A stretch of DNA of 53,643 bases, from NCBI GenBank assembly GCA_028280325.1, contig JANQLZ010000069.1, forward strand, positions 1 through 53,643, given 5' to 3'. The translations under genes were made by a program, and so were the position numbers. This stretch comes from Bacillota bacterium (GTDB lineage: Bacteria; Bacillota; UBA994; PWPR01). Below are positions 1 to 9,044 of the stretch, one piece after another (the first letter of the stretch is position 1; every line of letters starts with the position of its first letter). The notes beneath the pieces were generated by a model. That model did no database searches. It was not told the DNA's origin and saw nothing but the letters and a program-made list of their open reading frames with translations.

Positions 1-1409
1 TCTATCCCTATCCCCAATCCGCCAGTCGGAGGCAGGCCTATTTCCAGTGCCTCCACAAAGTCTACATCCAGGACATGCTTCTCAGGGCGGTTTTCGGCGG
101 CCCTTTCCTGTAATTGATCCAAAAACCTTTGGCGCTGATCATCAGGGTCATTAAGCTCAGTAAAGGCATTGCCCAATTCTCGTCCGTTGGCAAAGGCTTC
201 GAATCTGGCCGTCAGCCGCTGATCCTCTTTTTTGCGTTTAGCTAAAGGTGAAACCTCAACCGGATAATCACAAATGAATACTGGCTGAATTAAATGCTCT
301 TCACATTTTTCCTCAAAAACCGTATTTAATACCTGTCCCCAGGTCATGCTGTCCTTAATCGGCACCTCAATAGCCCTGGCCGCCTCTCTGGCCTCTGCTC
401 CAGTTTTTATTTTATCAAAGTCCAGCCCAGCGTATCGTCGAACTGTTTCAATCATTGTCAATCTGTTCCACGGAGGGGTAAAATCCAGTTCCCGGCCTTC
501 ACATATCAGCTTTGTTGTACCACAAACCTTTTCAGCAACATGGGCCACCATTTCTTCTGTCAATTTCATAATATCATGGTAATCATGATAAGCCCAATAC
601 AGTTCGATACTGGTGAACTCAGGGTTATGCCGGGTTGAGATCCCTTCATTTCTAAATATACGGCCAATTTCGTAGACCTTTTCCATGCCGCCAACGATTA
701 ACCTTTTTAAGTAAAGCTCTGTTTCAACCCTCAAAACTAGGGGCATGTCCAGGGTGTTATGGTAGGTGATAAAAGGCCGGGCCGTAGCACCGGTGGCATG
801 GGCATGCATGGTTGGGGTTTCCACCTCCAGAAAACCCCGTTCATTTAAATAGTTTCTGATCTCTTGAATAATCCTGCTGCGCATGATAAAGGTGTCCATA
901 ACATCTCGGTTAACTATTAAGTCCACATAGCGTTGTCGATAACGGGTATCAACGTCTTTCAAGCCATGCCATTTATCGGGCAGTGGCCTTAGAGATTTAG
1001 TCAAAAGTTTCAACTGACTGACCCTTAAACTTATTTCGCCTCTTTTAGTTTTAAAAACCTGACCGCAAACACCGACAATATCGCCAATATCAAGCAATTT
1101 AAAAACTGAATATTGTTCCTCGCCTACAGCATCCTGACGTACATAAATCTGTATTCTCCCCGACAGGTCCTGTATAGTAGCGAAGCCAGCCTTGCCATGG
1201 CCTCGCATGGTCATAATTCTACCGGCAAGAGATACCTCTTTACCTTCATATTCATTGAACTTGCCAACAATTGTTTCAGAGTTATGAGTTACTTCAAACC
1301 GGGCATTGGTTTCACTAAAGGGGTCGAATCCCTGCTCTTTTAACTGCTTAAGCTTCTCTCTTCTCACCTGCAGTAACTCATTGACATCCTGCATTCCTTC
1401 TTGCTGCAC
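1..1409 (-). CDS. lysS: Lysyl-tRNA synthetase, class II (3' end outside window)
   Basis: Charges tRNA-Lys with lysine in the cytoplasm. Reading leftward, the frame is open from the start region to the window edge, so the C-terminal part is missing. An N-terminal OB-fold anticodon-binding region (roughly residues 50-160) is followed by the class II core: motif 1 (FLEVETPTMH) and motif 2 (RIFRNEG followed by HNPEFTSIE). These are diagnostic of LysRS. I prefer a GTG start at 1409 because a GGGGGA ribosome binding site sits 7 nt upstream. The in-frame ATG five codons later (1394) has its purine-rich stretch touching the start codon. It lies 21 nt downstream of greA on the same strand, a common clostridial arrangement. 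Confidence 0.97.
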   Translation of the reverse strand, partial: MQQEGMQDVNELLQVRREKLKQLKEQGFDPFSETNARFEVTHNSETIVGKFNEYEGKEVSLAGRIMTMRGHGKAGFATIQDLSGRIQIYVRQDAVGEEQYSVFKLLDIGDIVGVCGQVFKTKRGEISLRVSQLKLLTKSLRPLPDKWHGLKDVDTRYRQRYVDLIVNRDVMDTFIMRSRIIQEIRNYLNERGFLEVETPTMHAHATGATARPFITYHNTLDMPLVLRVETELYLKRLIVGGMEKVYEIGRIFRNEGISTRHNPEFTSIELYWAYHDYHDIMKLTEEMVAHVAEKVCGTTKLICEGRELDFTPPWNRLTMIETVRRYAGLDFDKIKTGAEAREAARAIEVPIKDSMTWGQVLNTVFEEKCEEHLIQPVFICDYPVEVSPLAKRKKEDQRLTARFEAFANGRELGNAFTELNDPDDQRQRFLDQLQERAAENRPEKHVLDVDFVEALEIGLPPTGGLGIGI

Positions 1410-1430
1410 AGGTTATTCCCCCATTCCAAA

Positions 1431-1901
1431 TTACTTTATCTCAACAATTTCGTACTTAATAGTACCAACCGGAACCTGTACCTCGACAATATCTCCTTTA
1501 CTCTTGCCAATAACTGCCTGCCCAACCGGGGACTCATTTGACAGCCTTCCCTTTCGAGGATTAGCCTCAGCAGAACCGACTATGATGTACTCCTCAATTT
1601 CATCATATTCCAAGTCCCGCAGCACGATCTTAGAACCCAAAGATACCTGGTCTGAGTTTTGAGAAATCTCAATTATCTTAACATTGGTTAAGGTCTCTTC
1701 CAGCTCCTGAATCCGCATTTCACAGGCGGCCTGCTCCAGTTTAGCTTCATTATACTCTGAGTTCTCGCTTAAATCTCCCAACGAAATAGCTTCCTTAATC
1801 CGGGCTGAAATCTCCTGTCTTTTTACAGCCTTTAAAAACTTTAGCTCCTTATCTAATGTCTCTTTACCTTCAATCGTCAATAACACTTCTTTGGTGCCCA
1901 T
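1431..1901 (-). CDS. greA: Transcription elongation factor GreA
   Basis: Rescues backtracked RNA polymerase by stimulating transcript cleavage through the secondary channel. At 156 aa it is the usual family length. The N-terminal coiled coil (residues 8-75) carries the tip motif GDLSENSEY with the acidic residues required for cleavage. The C-terminal FKBP-like domain ends in SPVGQAVIGKSKGDIVEVQVP. A GGAGGG ribosome binding site precedes the ATG. It is the upstream partner of lysS in a leftward operon. A hairpin with a following U-rich stretch lies just upstream, so greA-lysS is probably partly uncoupled from the genes before it. Confidence 0.97.
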   Translation of the reverse strand: MGTKEVLLTIEGKETLDKELKFLKAVKRQEISARIKEAISLGDLSENSEYNEAKLEQAACEMRIQELEETLTNVKIIEISQNSDQVSLGSKIVLRDLEYDEIEEYIIVGSAEANPRKGRLSNESPVGQAVIGKSKGDIVEVQVPVGTIKYEIVEIK

Positions 1902-1926
1902 CTAACACCCTCCAAATTATTAAAAT

Positions 1927-1960
1927 TAACAACAGCGCCTAAGCCTAAATGCTGTTGTTA
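1927..1960 (-). terminator. Hairpin with U-rich tail between the 2025 gene and greA
   Basis: A 10-bp stem (1927-1936 with 1951-1960, AACAACAGC core) with a 14-nt loop. On the minus strand it is followed by TTAATTTTAATAATTT. It lies in the 123-bp gap after the hypothetical gene and upstream of greA, so it may act as a terminator or attenuator. Confidence 0.55.
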
Positions 1961-2024
1961 TAACCTGTTTAGATTATTCGGTTTCATGTGGATTATACTT
2001 GTCAATTAATGTAAAGTCAATTGT

Positions 2025-2846
2025 TTAAGTAACTTTTAAATAAATGATCTGGTCATTATCTGTATTGACAGCAATGGAGCCTAATTTCAACCGAATAATA
2101 TCAACCCATTTTGACATCCTTTGATGATAAATACCGCTTGTCTTTAACCACTCTTCCACTAAAGCCACCGGCAAAAAGTCGCCGTATATATCCTGTAGTA
2201 TTGGTGGATAATCCTTGGCAATATTCATTTTAAAAACATCATATGTTTTACTGCAACAAACAATATTAAATACCGGCCTGCTAGATACATAGATTGCAGG
2301 CTGTTTAAAATCAGCCAGCTCATATTCAGGATCAAAATTGCAGACGCAGGAAGCCTGAACCTTTGTGACCTCATTTCTAAACTGCACAACCTGGCCGGCC
2401 TCACTGATTACAAATTCCTTCCACCATTTCAGCTTTAATTTATTACTGCCAGTAATAATTATGTATCGCCAGGGTTTGATCAGCTGTTTGATAAACCTGG
2501 CGTCAGCTGATAAATCCAACCCGCTCAACAACAGGGTGTCCTGACTAAAATCTAGCTGGGCATTTTGGGCCAGGTGAGGCAAAAACTCTACTAATAAAGC
2601 CTCCATTAAGCGGCTTGCTCCTTTATTATTTTGAGGTAAAACCAGAGCATTTTCCAGATCATAGCTGTAGCTGGCCTCGGTACTGACCGGCAGCAAATAC
2701 AATTGAGGTCCATTCTCCCAGTTAATCCTCTGCGGCTTTAACCAAAGCCTGGCTACCACCAGTTTAAGCTGACGGGGAACATACTGTAATATTGGATAAT
2801 ATGCAATCAAATCCTGCCAGGACTTCAATTGAAGATAGATTTTCAT
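2025..2846 (-). CDS. Conserved hypothetical protein between dusB and greA
   Basis: I do not recognise a named domain. The product is 273 aa, soluble, without signal peptide or membrane segments, rich in Leu, Lys and aromatic residues. A longer frame opens 9 codons earlier (2873), but the ATG at 2846 has GGAGG seven nt upstream, which decides the start. Cysteines cluster at two places (VCNF and VCCSK), too sparse to call a metal site. Its position 51 bp after dusB on the same strand suggests cotranscription with dusB, then partial termination at the hairpin before greA. A role linked to RNA modification or translation would be guesswork. Confidence 0.8.
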   Translation of the reverse strand: MKIYLQLKSWQDLIAYYPILQYVPRQLKLVVARLWLKPQRINWENGPQLYLLPVSTEASYSYDLENALVLPQNNKGASRLMEALLVEFLPHLAQNAQLDFSQDTLLLSGLDLSADARFIKQLIKPWRYIIITGSNKLKLKWWKEFVISEAGQVVQFRNEVTKVQASCVCNFDPEYELADFKQPAIYVSSRPVFNIVCCSKTYDVFKMNIAKDYPPILQDIYGDFLPVALVEEWLKTSGIYHQRMSKWVDIIRLKLGSIAVNTDNDQIIYLKVT

Positions 2847-2897
2847 AGCCTTACCTCCAAAGCATTGATTCACTTTGTTTCAGTAAATACTATGATA

Positions 2898-3893
2898 TTA
2901 TCGTTGAGATATCCTTGTTCGCGTCAAAAGAGCCTCCAGATATTCGTCCAGCAACGAACACACCTCATCATAACACACCTTTTTGAAGAGCTCTTGTCGA
3001 AATGAAGCAGCCAGCGGCAGGCCTTTAACATACCAAGACAAATGTCTTCGCATTTCACGAATCCCGGTACGCTCACCTTTAGTGGCAATCGCCAGCTGTA
3101 AATGCTGGCGCATGGTTGTAAATTTTTCTTTAAGGGTGGGGACTTGGTAAACCTGGCCTTTTAAATATTTTTCTGTCTGACTGCACAGCCAGGGGTTTCC
3201 CTGGGCCCCTCTGCCAATCATCAGGGCGTCGCAATGAGTTTGTTGCAGCATGTCACCGGCATCCTCCGGACTAAAAATATCGCCATTACCCACTACAGGT
3301 ATCGATACCGCCTCTTTGACTAGAGCAATGGTATGCCAGTCAGCCTTGCCAGTATAATACTGCTCCCTTGTTCTGCCGTGAACGGTCACCAGTTCTGCCC
3401 CTGCTGCGGCAACCTGCTGAGCCAGTTGCGGGGCATTAATCTCAGGCTGATTAAACCCGCTCCGCATCTTTACAGAAACAGGCAGGTTAACAGCAGCGAC
3501 CATAGCCTGGACAATCTCAGCAGCCAGCTGAGGCTTTAACATTAAGGCACTGCCCTCGCCGTTTTTTACTATTTTGGGCACCGGGCAGCCCATATTCACA
3601 TCTATCATGTCAGGCCCGGTCTCTTGTTCAATGATACGTGCAGCCTGAGCCATAAAATCGGGATCAGAGCCAAATAACTGCACGGCCACCGGCCTTTGCT
3701 TTTCGGAAAACTTCAACAAGGTTTTAGTTTTCCGGTCACCGTACACCAGCGCTTTAGCACTGACCATCTCTGTAAACACCATGCCACAGCCGATATCACT
3801 GACCAGCTCTCGATAAGCAAAGTCCGTTGTTCCGGCCATAGGTGCCAGCATTACCTTATTATTTTTTAAAAATGAGTTAATCTGAAACCGCAT
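2898..3893 (-). CDS. dusB: tRNA-dihydrouridine synthase, DusB family
   Basis: FMN-dependent reduction of uridine to dihydrouridine in tRNA. The product is 331 aa. The TIM-barrel start reads MLAPMAGTTDFAYREL. The catalytic region DVNMGCPVPKIVKNGEGSAL holds the expected general-acid Cys. VKMRSGF, VHGRTREQYYTGKADW, GNGDIF and IGRGAQGNPW are the FMN and substrate motifs of the family. The frame extends 17 codons further upstream, but the ATG at 3893 is preceded by GGGGTGG and matches the normal N terminus. It is divergent from the gamma-glutamyltransferase homologue, with a ~266-bp shared upstream region. Confidence 0.95.
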   Translation of the reverse strand: MRFQINSFLKNNKVMLAPMAGTTDFAYRELVSDIGCGMVFTEMVSAKALVYGDRKTKTLLKFSEKQRPVAVQLFGSDPDFMAQAARIIEQETGPDMIDVNMGCPVPKIVKNGEGSALMLKPQLAAEIVQAMVAAVNLPVSVKMRSGFNQPEINAPQLAQQVAAAGAELVTVHGRTREQYYTGKADWHTIALVKEAVSIPVVGNGDIFSPEDAGDMLQQTHCDALMIGRGAQGNPWLCSQTEKYLKGQVYQVPTLKEKFTTMRQHLQLAIATKGERTGIREMRRHLSWYVKGLPLAASFRQELFKKVCYDEVCSLLDEYLEALLTRTRISQR

Positions 3894-4159
3894 CAGTCCA
3901 CCCCACTTGTCAGTGTTGGTCAGATATATCCAATATAATACCATAACTTATTATATAACAATAGAGAGAGTTTATAACGCAAATAGTTGTATTATGGTTG
4001 TTCTATGGTAAGGCAGTAGTTTGGCAACTGTTTTGAGCTTGGAAAGCAAACGAAAAAGGCAAATAACTATTAAGGCTGCCAGCGATTTGAAGGATAAATA
4101 TATCGGATACCGAACTAATAAATATATTGGCATATACTGCCCCAAAAAGGAGGAACAAA

Positions 4160-5848
4160 ATGATTAACCCCAGAGAAATTAATTTGTCTGAATTAAAGTG
4201 GCAGCCCGGTCCTAAAAAGACAGTAAAGAATGTCTCTACTGCTGTCAGTACTGATAATGCAGTTGTCACCTACAGCTTACTTATTATTCTTAAAAATGGC
4301 GGAAATGCTGTCGATGCTGCCATTGCCGGCTCTATTATTCAGGGAACTATTGAGCCCTTTATGACTAACCACGCCGGAGCAGTAACTTTTTTATACTTTG
4401 AAGCCAGCAGCGGAAAATTTTATCAGCTGGACAGTACTGGAACCTATCCAGAAAGACTGCCACTGCATCGCCCGATTCCCCAACAGCAAAAGGGCTATGC
4501 AGCAGGTCCGGTCCACTCCTGTATTCCAGGCTTTATGAAGGGTTTAAAGGCTATCCACCAGAGATTTGGCTCCATGCCGTGGGACAAGCTGTGCGAAGAG
4601 GCTATCTGGTGGGCTGAGCAAGGCAATCATGTCTCCCAGTTTGAACTGGAAGCAACCATTGATGCTCGACTAATCTGGTCCTATTTTCCTGAAGGAAGAG
4701 ATCATTTTTACCAAAATGGTTATTTTCCGCGAGTTGGAGAGAGGTTTAAAAAGCCTGAATTAGCGAAAACCTTAAAAAATGTAGCCAAGGAAGGCCCTGA
4801 TTACATGATAACCGGCCAGTGGGCCCAGGAGTTTGTAGCCAAAGCCAATGAGCTGGGTTGGAAAATAACTCTCGATGATATGGCTGAAAATGAGCCGCGC
4901 TGGGTGGACCCAATTCGGTTTAAAATTAAAGATTATGAGGTAGTGGCCTTAGCTCCCCCTCAGCAGCAGGGTCTGCAAATCGCCCTGGTTCTGGGCATTT
5001 TAAGCTGCTTAAATATTGGGCAGTATCAGCCTTATTCTGCAGAGCATCTCTACTATATGGCTCATGCCCTGCGGATTGGCAATATCGTTGCCGGCTATAT
5101 CAATGACTCAGTAGTTTCAGAGGTAGATCAAGAGCTGTTCACAGATGCCAAATACCATGAATACTGGGCCCGAATGATTAAATCCTATCAGCCCAAAATA
5201 GATTTAACCGGGCATATGAAGCTGACTACTAAAACGAGTATCGCCAACAATACCGGAATACCCAGGGTTACAGCTACTGACTACCAGGCCCCGGAAAAGT
5301 CCGGCAGCTGTGAGTTGAGTATCGTCGATAAAGACGGCAACTGGGTTCAAATGATGAATACCTTACAGGGCGGCGGAATTCCCGGCATGGTAATTGGCGG
5401 TGTACCGATGATTGGCAACCACTCTTCCACAAATTCGTTTAAAATGATGGATATCAAACTGGTTCCCAAGGCTCGCCAACGACTGATTATGGGTAATACC
5501 ATGCTTTTAAAAGATGGCAAACCGATCCTGCAGTTAGGCACTCCCGGCTCACCACCCCATACCCAGGCCCAGGCTCTCTGCAACCTTATCTTCTTCGGAA
5601 TGGAGCCTTATCAAGCGGTCAGTGAGCCCAGAATGTATGCCCTGCTGGATGACAATTCTTTAGTAATTGAAGATAGAATCAGTGATGAAGTGATTAAGAA
5701 ACTAATATCAATGGGGGTTAATGTCAGAATGAATCAAGTCTGGGATTGGCATATGGGATCATTCCAATGCTGTTACATCGACCAGCAAACCGGCCAGCTG
5801 TGTACCACCGTTGACCCACGTCGTTGTGGAGTGGCGGACGGATTTTAG
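4160..5848 (+). CDS. Gamma-glutamyltransferase family protein with Ser at the nucleophile position
   Basis: Ntn-hydrolase of the GGT family (PF01019); family members cleave or transfer gamma-glutamyl groups or hydrolyse acylated substrates after autocatalytic splitting into two subunits. The product is 562 aa. The ATG at 4160 has AAGGAGG seven nt upstream, while an in-frame ATG 11 codons earlier has none. N-terminal family signatures (NGGNAVDAAIAG, MTNHAGAV) are clear, and a GTPGSPPH region corresponds to the oxyanion-hole glycines. Where canonical GGTs have TTHYSVVD, this protein reads SCELSIVD, so the processing nucleophile would be Ser383. No signal peptide is visible, so it is probably cytoplasmic. 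True GGT activity is doubtful; a divergent acylase is an alternative. Confidence 0.85.
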   Translation: MINPREINLSELKWQPGPKKTVKNVSTAVSTDNAVVTYSLLIILKNGGNAVDAAIAGSIIQGTIEPFMTNHAGAVTFLYFEASSGKFYQLDSTGTYPERLPLHRPIPQQQKGYAAGPVHSCIPGFMKGLKAIHQRFGSMPWDKLCEEAIWWAEQGNHVSQFELEATIDARLIWSYFPEGRDHFYQNGYFPRVGERFKKPELAKTLKNVAKEGPDYMITGQWAQEFVAKANELGWKITLDDMAENEPRWVDPIRFKIKDYEVVALAPPQQQGLQIALVLGILSCLNIGQYQPYSAEHLYYMAHALRIGNIVAGYINDSVVSEVDQELFTDAKYHEYWARMIKSYQPKIDLTGHMKLTTKTSIANNTGIPRVTATDYQAPEKSGSCELSIVDKDGNWVQMMNTLQGGGIPGMVIGGVPMIGNHSSTNSFKMMDIKLVPKARQRLIMGNTMLLKDGKPILQLGTPGSPPHTQAQALCNLIFFGMEPYQAVSEPRMYALLDDNSLVIEDRISDEVIKKLISMGVNVRMNQVWDWHMGSFQCCYIDQQTGQLCTTVDPRRCGVADGF

Positions 5849-5885
5849 TAATAACTCAGAGTGTATATCAGCAACTGGATTGAAA

Positions 5886-5921
5886 CGGTCAGCGACGCGC
5901 ACCACTACGTGTCGCTGACCG
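5886..5921. terminator. Long hairpin between convergent genes
   Basis: Perfect 11-bp arms (5886-5896, 5911-5921, CGGTCAGCGAC) extend inward by three further pairs including one G-T. It lies between the converging ggt-family gene and pncB. The T-runs on either side are weak, so it may be a bidirectional terminator or a transcript-stabilising stem. Confidence 0.6.
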
Positions 5922-5927
5922 GTATTA

Positions 5928-7370
5928 CTACTTTCTGGACAGCTCTTTAATCAGATTATTTCTGATATCCCATAAGGGCTGAGACAGGTCAACATAGTAT
6001 TTGTGAGGATTTTCGAACCTGGTCACTTCATCCCACAGGGTGTTTATCTGATTCAGGCAATACCGGCGAATATCTTCTGTCCGAGGGCTTTGATAGACCT
6101 GATTTCCTTTGTCAAAGATTTTGACCAACAGCTTTTTGGCATAGAAATTTTTCACAGTTTTTCTTTTCCAGGTATGATTCGGATCGAATATTTCATAGGG
6201 CTTATCATCATCAATTACTTCGTGATGCAGGGTTATAACATCGGCGATGGCCTTATGATTAGTGCGGTCATATAAGCGCCAAACCTGTTTAAAGCCGGGG
6301 GTATTGATTTTTTCTACATTCTCACTCAATTTAATGCGCGGAAGGAGCTGTCCGTTTTCTTCAATTGCCGACAGCTTATATACCCCACCAAAAACCGGTT
6401 CCGATTTAGAAGTAATTAAACGTTCACCGACGCCAAAGATATCTATTTTTGCGCCTTGCATCAACAGGTCTTTAATTACATACTCGTCCAGTGAATTAGA
6501 AGCAATAATTTTACAATCCTCAAAACCTGCTTCATCCAGCATGCTGCGTGCTTTTTGGGAGAGATATGTTAAATCGCCGCTATCTAAACGGATACCCTGT
6601 GGGCGATGCCCTCGGGGCAGAATCTCCTCTTTAAATACTTTAATGGCATTAGGCAGACCGGAATTGAGAACATTATAAGTGTCGACCAGCAGGATACAGT
6701 TATCTGGATATACCCGGGCATAAGCCCTAAAAGCCTCCAGTTCATTTGGAAAAGCCTGAATCCAGCTATGCGCCATGGTTCCGACCGCCGGCACCCCGAA
6801 CTCCTTTTCAGCTACCGTGCAGGAGGTACCGCTGCAGCCGCCGATATAAGCGGCTCTGGCGCCAAAAATAGCACTGTCATAGCCATGGGCCCGGCGAGAG
6901 CCAAATTCGATCACCCCACGCCCTTTAGCAGCTCTGACAATCCGATTAGCCTTGGTTGTAATCAAGCTCTGATGGTTTATGGAGAGCAGAATCATCGTTT
7001 CCACCAGCTGGGCCTGGATAATCGGCCCCCTGACAATAATTAAAGGCTCATTCGGAAAGATTGGGGTGCCCTCAGGAATAGCCCAAACGTCACAGCTGAA
7101 TCTGAAATCCTTTAAATATGCCAGGAATTCAGCACTGAAAATTTTTTTTCCAGCTAAAAACTCAATATCTTCAGAGCTAAATCTCAGGGTTTTTAAGTAT
7201 TTAATAATCTGCGCCAGACCAGCTAAAATGGCAAAGCCGCCCTGATCCGGGACCTTGCGAATAAACAAATCAAAGTAACCTATTTTATGAACAAAACCGT
7301 TCTGTAGATAGCCATTGGCCATAGTCAATTCATAAAAATCAATTAATAAAGACAGTTTCTGTTTATCCAT
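5928..7370 (-). CDS. pncB: Nicotinate phosphoribosyltransferase
   Basis: First step of the Preiss-Handler salvage route: nicotinate plus PRPP gives nicotinate mononucleotide, ATP-stimulated. The product is 480 aa, typical of the Gram-positive NAPRTase type. Recognisable blocks are the N-terminal LLIDFYELTMANGY, the central IEFGSRRAHGYDSAIFGAR, GTMAHSWIQAF with the conserved His, LVDTYNVL, and the PRPP-binding-side RLDSGDL with NSLDEY. The start ATG has AGAGGT upstream. Only 17 bp separate it from the preceding EIIC-like membrane gene on the same strand, so the two are probably one transcript. Confidence 0.96.
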   Translation of the reverse strand: MDKQKLSLLIDFYELTMANGYLQNGFVHKIGYFDLFIRKVPDQGGFAILAGLAQIIKYLKTLRFSSEDIEFLAGKKIFSAEFLAYLKDFRFSCDVWAIPEGTPIFPNEPLIIVRGPIIQAQLVETMILLSINHQSLITTKANRIVRAAKGRGVIEFGSRRAHGYDSAIFGARAAYIGGCSGTSCTVAEKEFGVPAVGTMAHSWIQAFPNELEAFRAYARVYPDNCILLVDTYNVLNSGLPNAIKVFKEEILPRGHRPQGIRLDSGDLTYLSQKARSMLDEAGFEDCKIIASNSLDEYVIKDLLMQGAKIDIFGVGERLITSKSEPVFGGVYKLSAIEENGQLLPRIKLSENVEKINTPGFKQVWRLYDRTNHKAIADVITLHHEVIDDDKPYEIFDPNHTWKRKTVKNFYAKKLLVKIFDKGNQVYQSPRTEDIRRYCLNQINTLWDEVTRFENPHKYYVDLSQPLWDIRNNLIKELSRK

Positions 7371-7387
7371 TTATCTTTACCTCTTTT

Positions 7388-8434
7388 CTACAGCTCTAAC
7401 TTTAAATCATTGTCTTTGATCCAGTTCCTGCGGCGCATCCAACCGGCAATTAACAGCGTTAACAGCGCGGGCAATACAAAATGGAGCAGTAAAATGGCTG
7501 AATACAGGGTTGGTCCGCCCTTACCGACCGCTTCCATCGCCGTTATCGTGCCAATTTGTCCGACCAGGCCACTGGTGCCCATGCCCGACCCTATTGGAAT
7601 ATTCTCAAGCTTAAATACCACCGTTGCCAACGGGCCTAGAATCGCCGAGGTCAAAATCGGGGGAATCCAAACCCGCCAGTTCTTAATAATATTAGGCATT
7701 TGCAGCATTGAGGTACCCAGCCCCTGGGCTAACAGTCCGCCCCAGCCGTTTTCCTTATAACTCATCACTGCAAAACCGATCATTTGGGAGGCACAGCCAA
7801 CGGTTGCCGCTCCAGCAGCCAGGCCGCCCAGGCCCAACATGATGCCAATTGCTGCGCTGCTGATTGGCAAGGTTAGGATTATGCCCATAATAACTGCTAT
7901 TAAAATTCCCATTGGAATCGGGTGCAGTTCAGTTGTGTACATAATCAGCTGTCCTAAACCGGTCATTAAGGAATGTATGCCCGGCCCAACCAGCCAGCCC
8001 ACTAAGCAGCCCACTGTAATCGTTACTGCAGGGGTAATGATAATATCTACTTTTGCTTCTTTGGAAACCATTTTACCAAATTCAGCACCAGTTACCCCCG
8101 CTAAAAATGCCCCTACCGGCCCGCCTACTGCGCCTCCAACGGCACCGGTCAGACAGGAAGCAAACAGCACCAGCGGCGGAGCCTGTAAACCATAGGCCAC
8201 GGCTACAGCAATTGCTGGACCGGTCATTTGCTGGGCTATGGGCCAAACTGTATCTGTAAAAAAGCTTATCCCTAATTTACTGCCCAACACATTTAAAATA
8301 CTGCCAATTATTAAGGATGCAAAAAGACCCAGAGCCATATAGCTCAAAGCATCAATTAAGTATCTCTGTACCGAAATCTCAATATTCTTTCGCTTAAAAA
8401 ATTTGACAGCCGTTTGATTACCTTTTGAATTCAT
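7388..8434 (-). CDS. PTS EIIC_2-type membrane protein (orphan)
   Basis: Polytopic membrane protein of the PTS_EIIC_2 type (PF13303), 348 aa with about eight to ten hydrophobic segments and glycine-rich loops such as AVGGAVGGPVGAFLAG. It ends in a basic MRRRNWIKD tail. The start at 8434 is chosen because AAAGGTGA precedes it; a second ATG five codons upstream (8449) lacks a site. No EIIA or EIIB domain or gene is near, so sugar phosphotransfer cannot be argued from context. Tight linkage to pncB suggests a vitamin or NAD-precursor substrate, which is inference only. Confidence 0.8.
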   Translation of the reverse strand: MNSKGNQTAVKFFKRKNIEISVQRYLIDALSYMALGLFASLIIGSILNVLGSKLGISFFTDTVWPIAQQMTGPAIAVAVAYGLQAPPLVLFASCLTGAVGGAVGGPVGAFLAGVTGAEFGKMVSKEAKVDIIITPAVTITVGCLVGWLVGPGIHSLMTGLGQLIMYTTELHPIPMGILIAVIMGIILTLPISSAAIGIMLGLGGLAAGAATVGCASQMIGFAVMSYKENGWGGLLAQGLGTSMLQMPNIIKNWRVWIPPILTSAILGPLATVVFKLENIPIGSGMGTSGLVGQIGTITAMEAVGKGGPTLYSAILLLHFVLPALLTLLIAGWMRRRNWIKDNDLKLEL

Positions 8435-8452
8435 GCTTTCACCTTTCATAAC

Positions 8453-8694
8453 TAATTAGGGCTTACTGAACAATTCAAAAAGCCTGTAGTTATATTGCAT
8501 TTAAAGCTTTTTGAACTTGTCAGGTGCAACATGCTTTAAATCATGAAAAAACCTTGCACCTGTCAAGTTGATGTTTTGCAAATGCCATTGTTCAGACGCC
8601 GATAATTAGGGCTAAAATGGCTTAGTTAAGCCATTTTAGGAGCTCAGCTCGTTACTGATTAAATTCTAGCGATTCATTCAGCAAGCCCTAATTA
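8453..8694. repeat. 242-bp palindromic MITE-like element
   Basis: Imperfect 18-bp terminal inverted repeats (8453-8470, 8677-8694; one mismatch) begin TAATTAGGGCTT. Inside, in order: a hairpin with TTCAAAAAGC arms (8474-8483, 8506-8515), one with 14-bp arms around CAGGTGCAA (8516-8529, 8554-8567), and a near-loopless perfect 13-bp palindrome CTAAAATGGCTTA (8612-8624, 8627-8639). The end sequence TAATTAGGGCT recurs internally at 8603, so the right 92 bp may be a unit of its own. A truncated relative of that unit occurs at 29331-29400. No ORF is present. It fills the upstream region of the EIIC-pncB operon. Confidence 0.75.
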
Positions 8695-8894
8695 CTGACA
8701 GCCGGACATAGTAGTAACCAATCTCGATCTATATCCCACTGTTTGCTAACTACTTTATCACACTGTCGGTTGTTAGCCAAACCTGTAATCCCAATAATTA
8801 TTTTCCTGTTTCTTACCTAAAATTTAGATAATTACGTTGCAATATGGTTAAAATACCTGTAAGAGAGCACGGGAACCGAGGGAGGTAGATAACT

Positions 8895-9044
8895 ATAACG
8901 AATGACACTAGAAAGATCGTTCATAAAGGCAATAAATGGGCTGTAACCAAAAGGAACAGTGATCAGTTAGAAAAAGTTTTTGATACCCAGGAAGAAGCTG
9001 TCAAGTACCATCGACAGATTTCCAAGAAGGACAGCATCAGTTAA
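8895..9044 (+). CDS. DUF2188-like small protein with non-canonical (ATA) start
   Basis: A 49-codon frame encodes a protein with the pattern of DUF2188: a short basic N terminus, HKGNKWAVTKRNSDQLEKVF, then DTQEEAVKYHRQISKK. GGGAGG ends at 8885, but the frame contains no ATG, GTG or TTG. It opens after a TAG at 8886-8888 with ATA ACT ATA. ATA at 8895 sits 9 nt after the ribosome binding site and would replace an ATG by a single change. Either it starts at ATA at low efficiency or it is a recently inactivated gene. The function of DUF2188 is unknown. Confidence 0.55.
   Translation: MTNDTRKIVHKGNKWAVTKRNSDQLEKVFDTQEEAVKYHRQISKKDSIS

Noticed and set aside
6003-7245. Several plus-strand frames across pncB
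   Set aside because: All are antisense to a well-conserved enzyme and have no ribosome binding sites.
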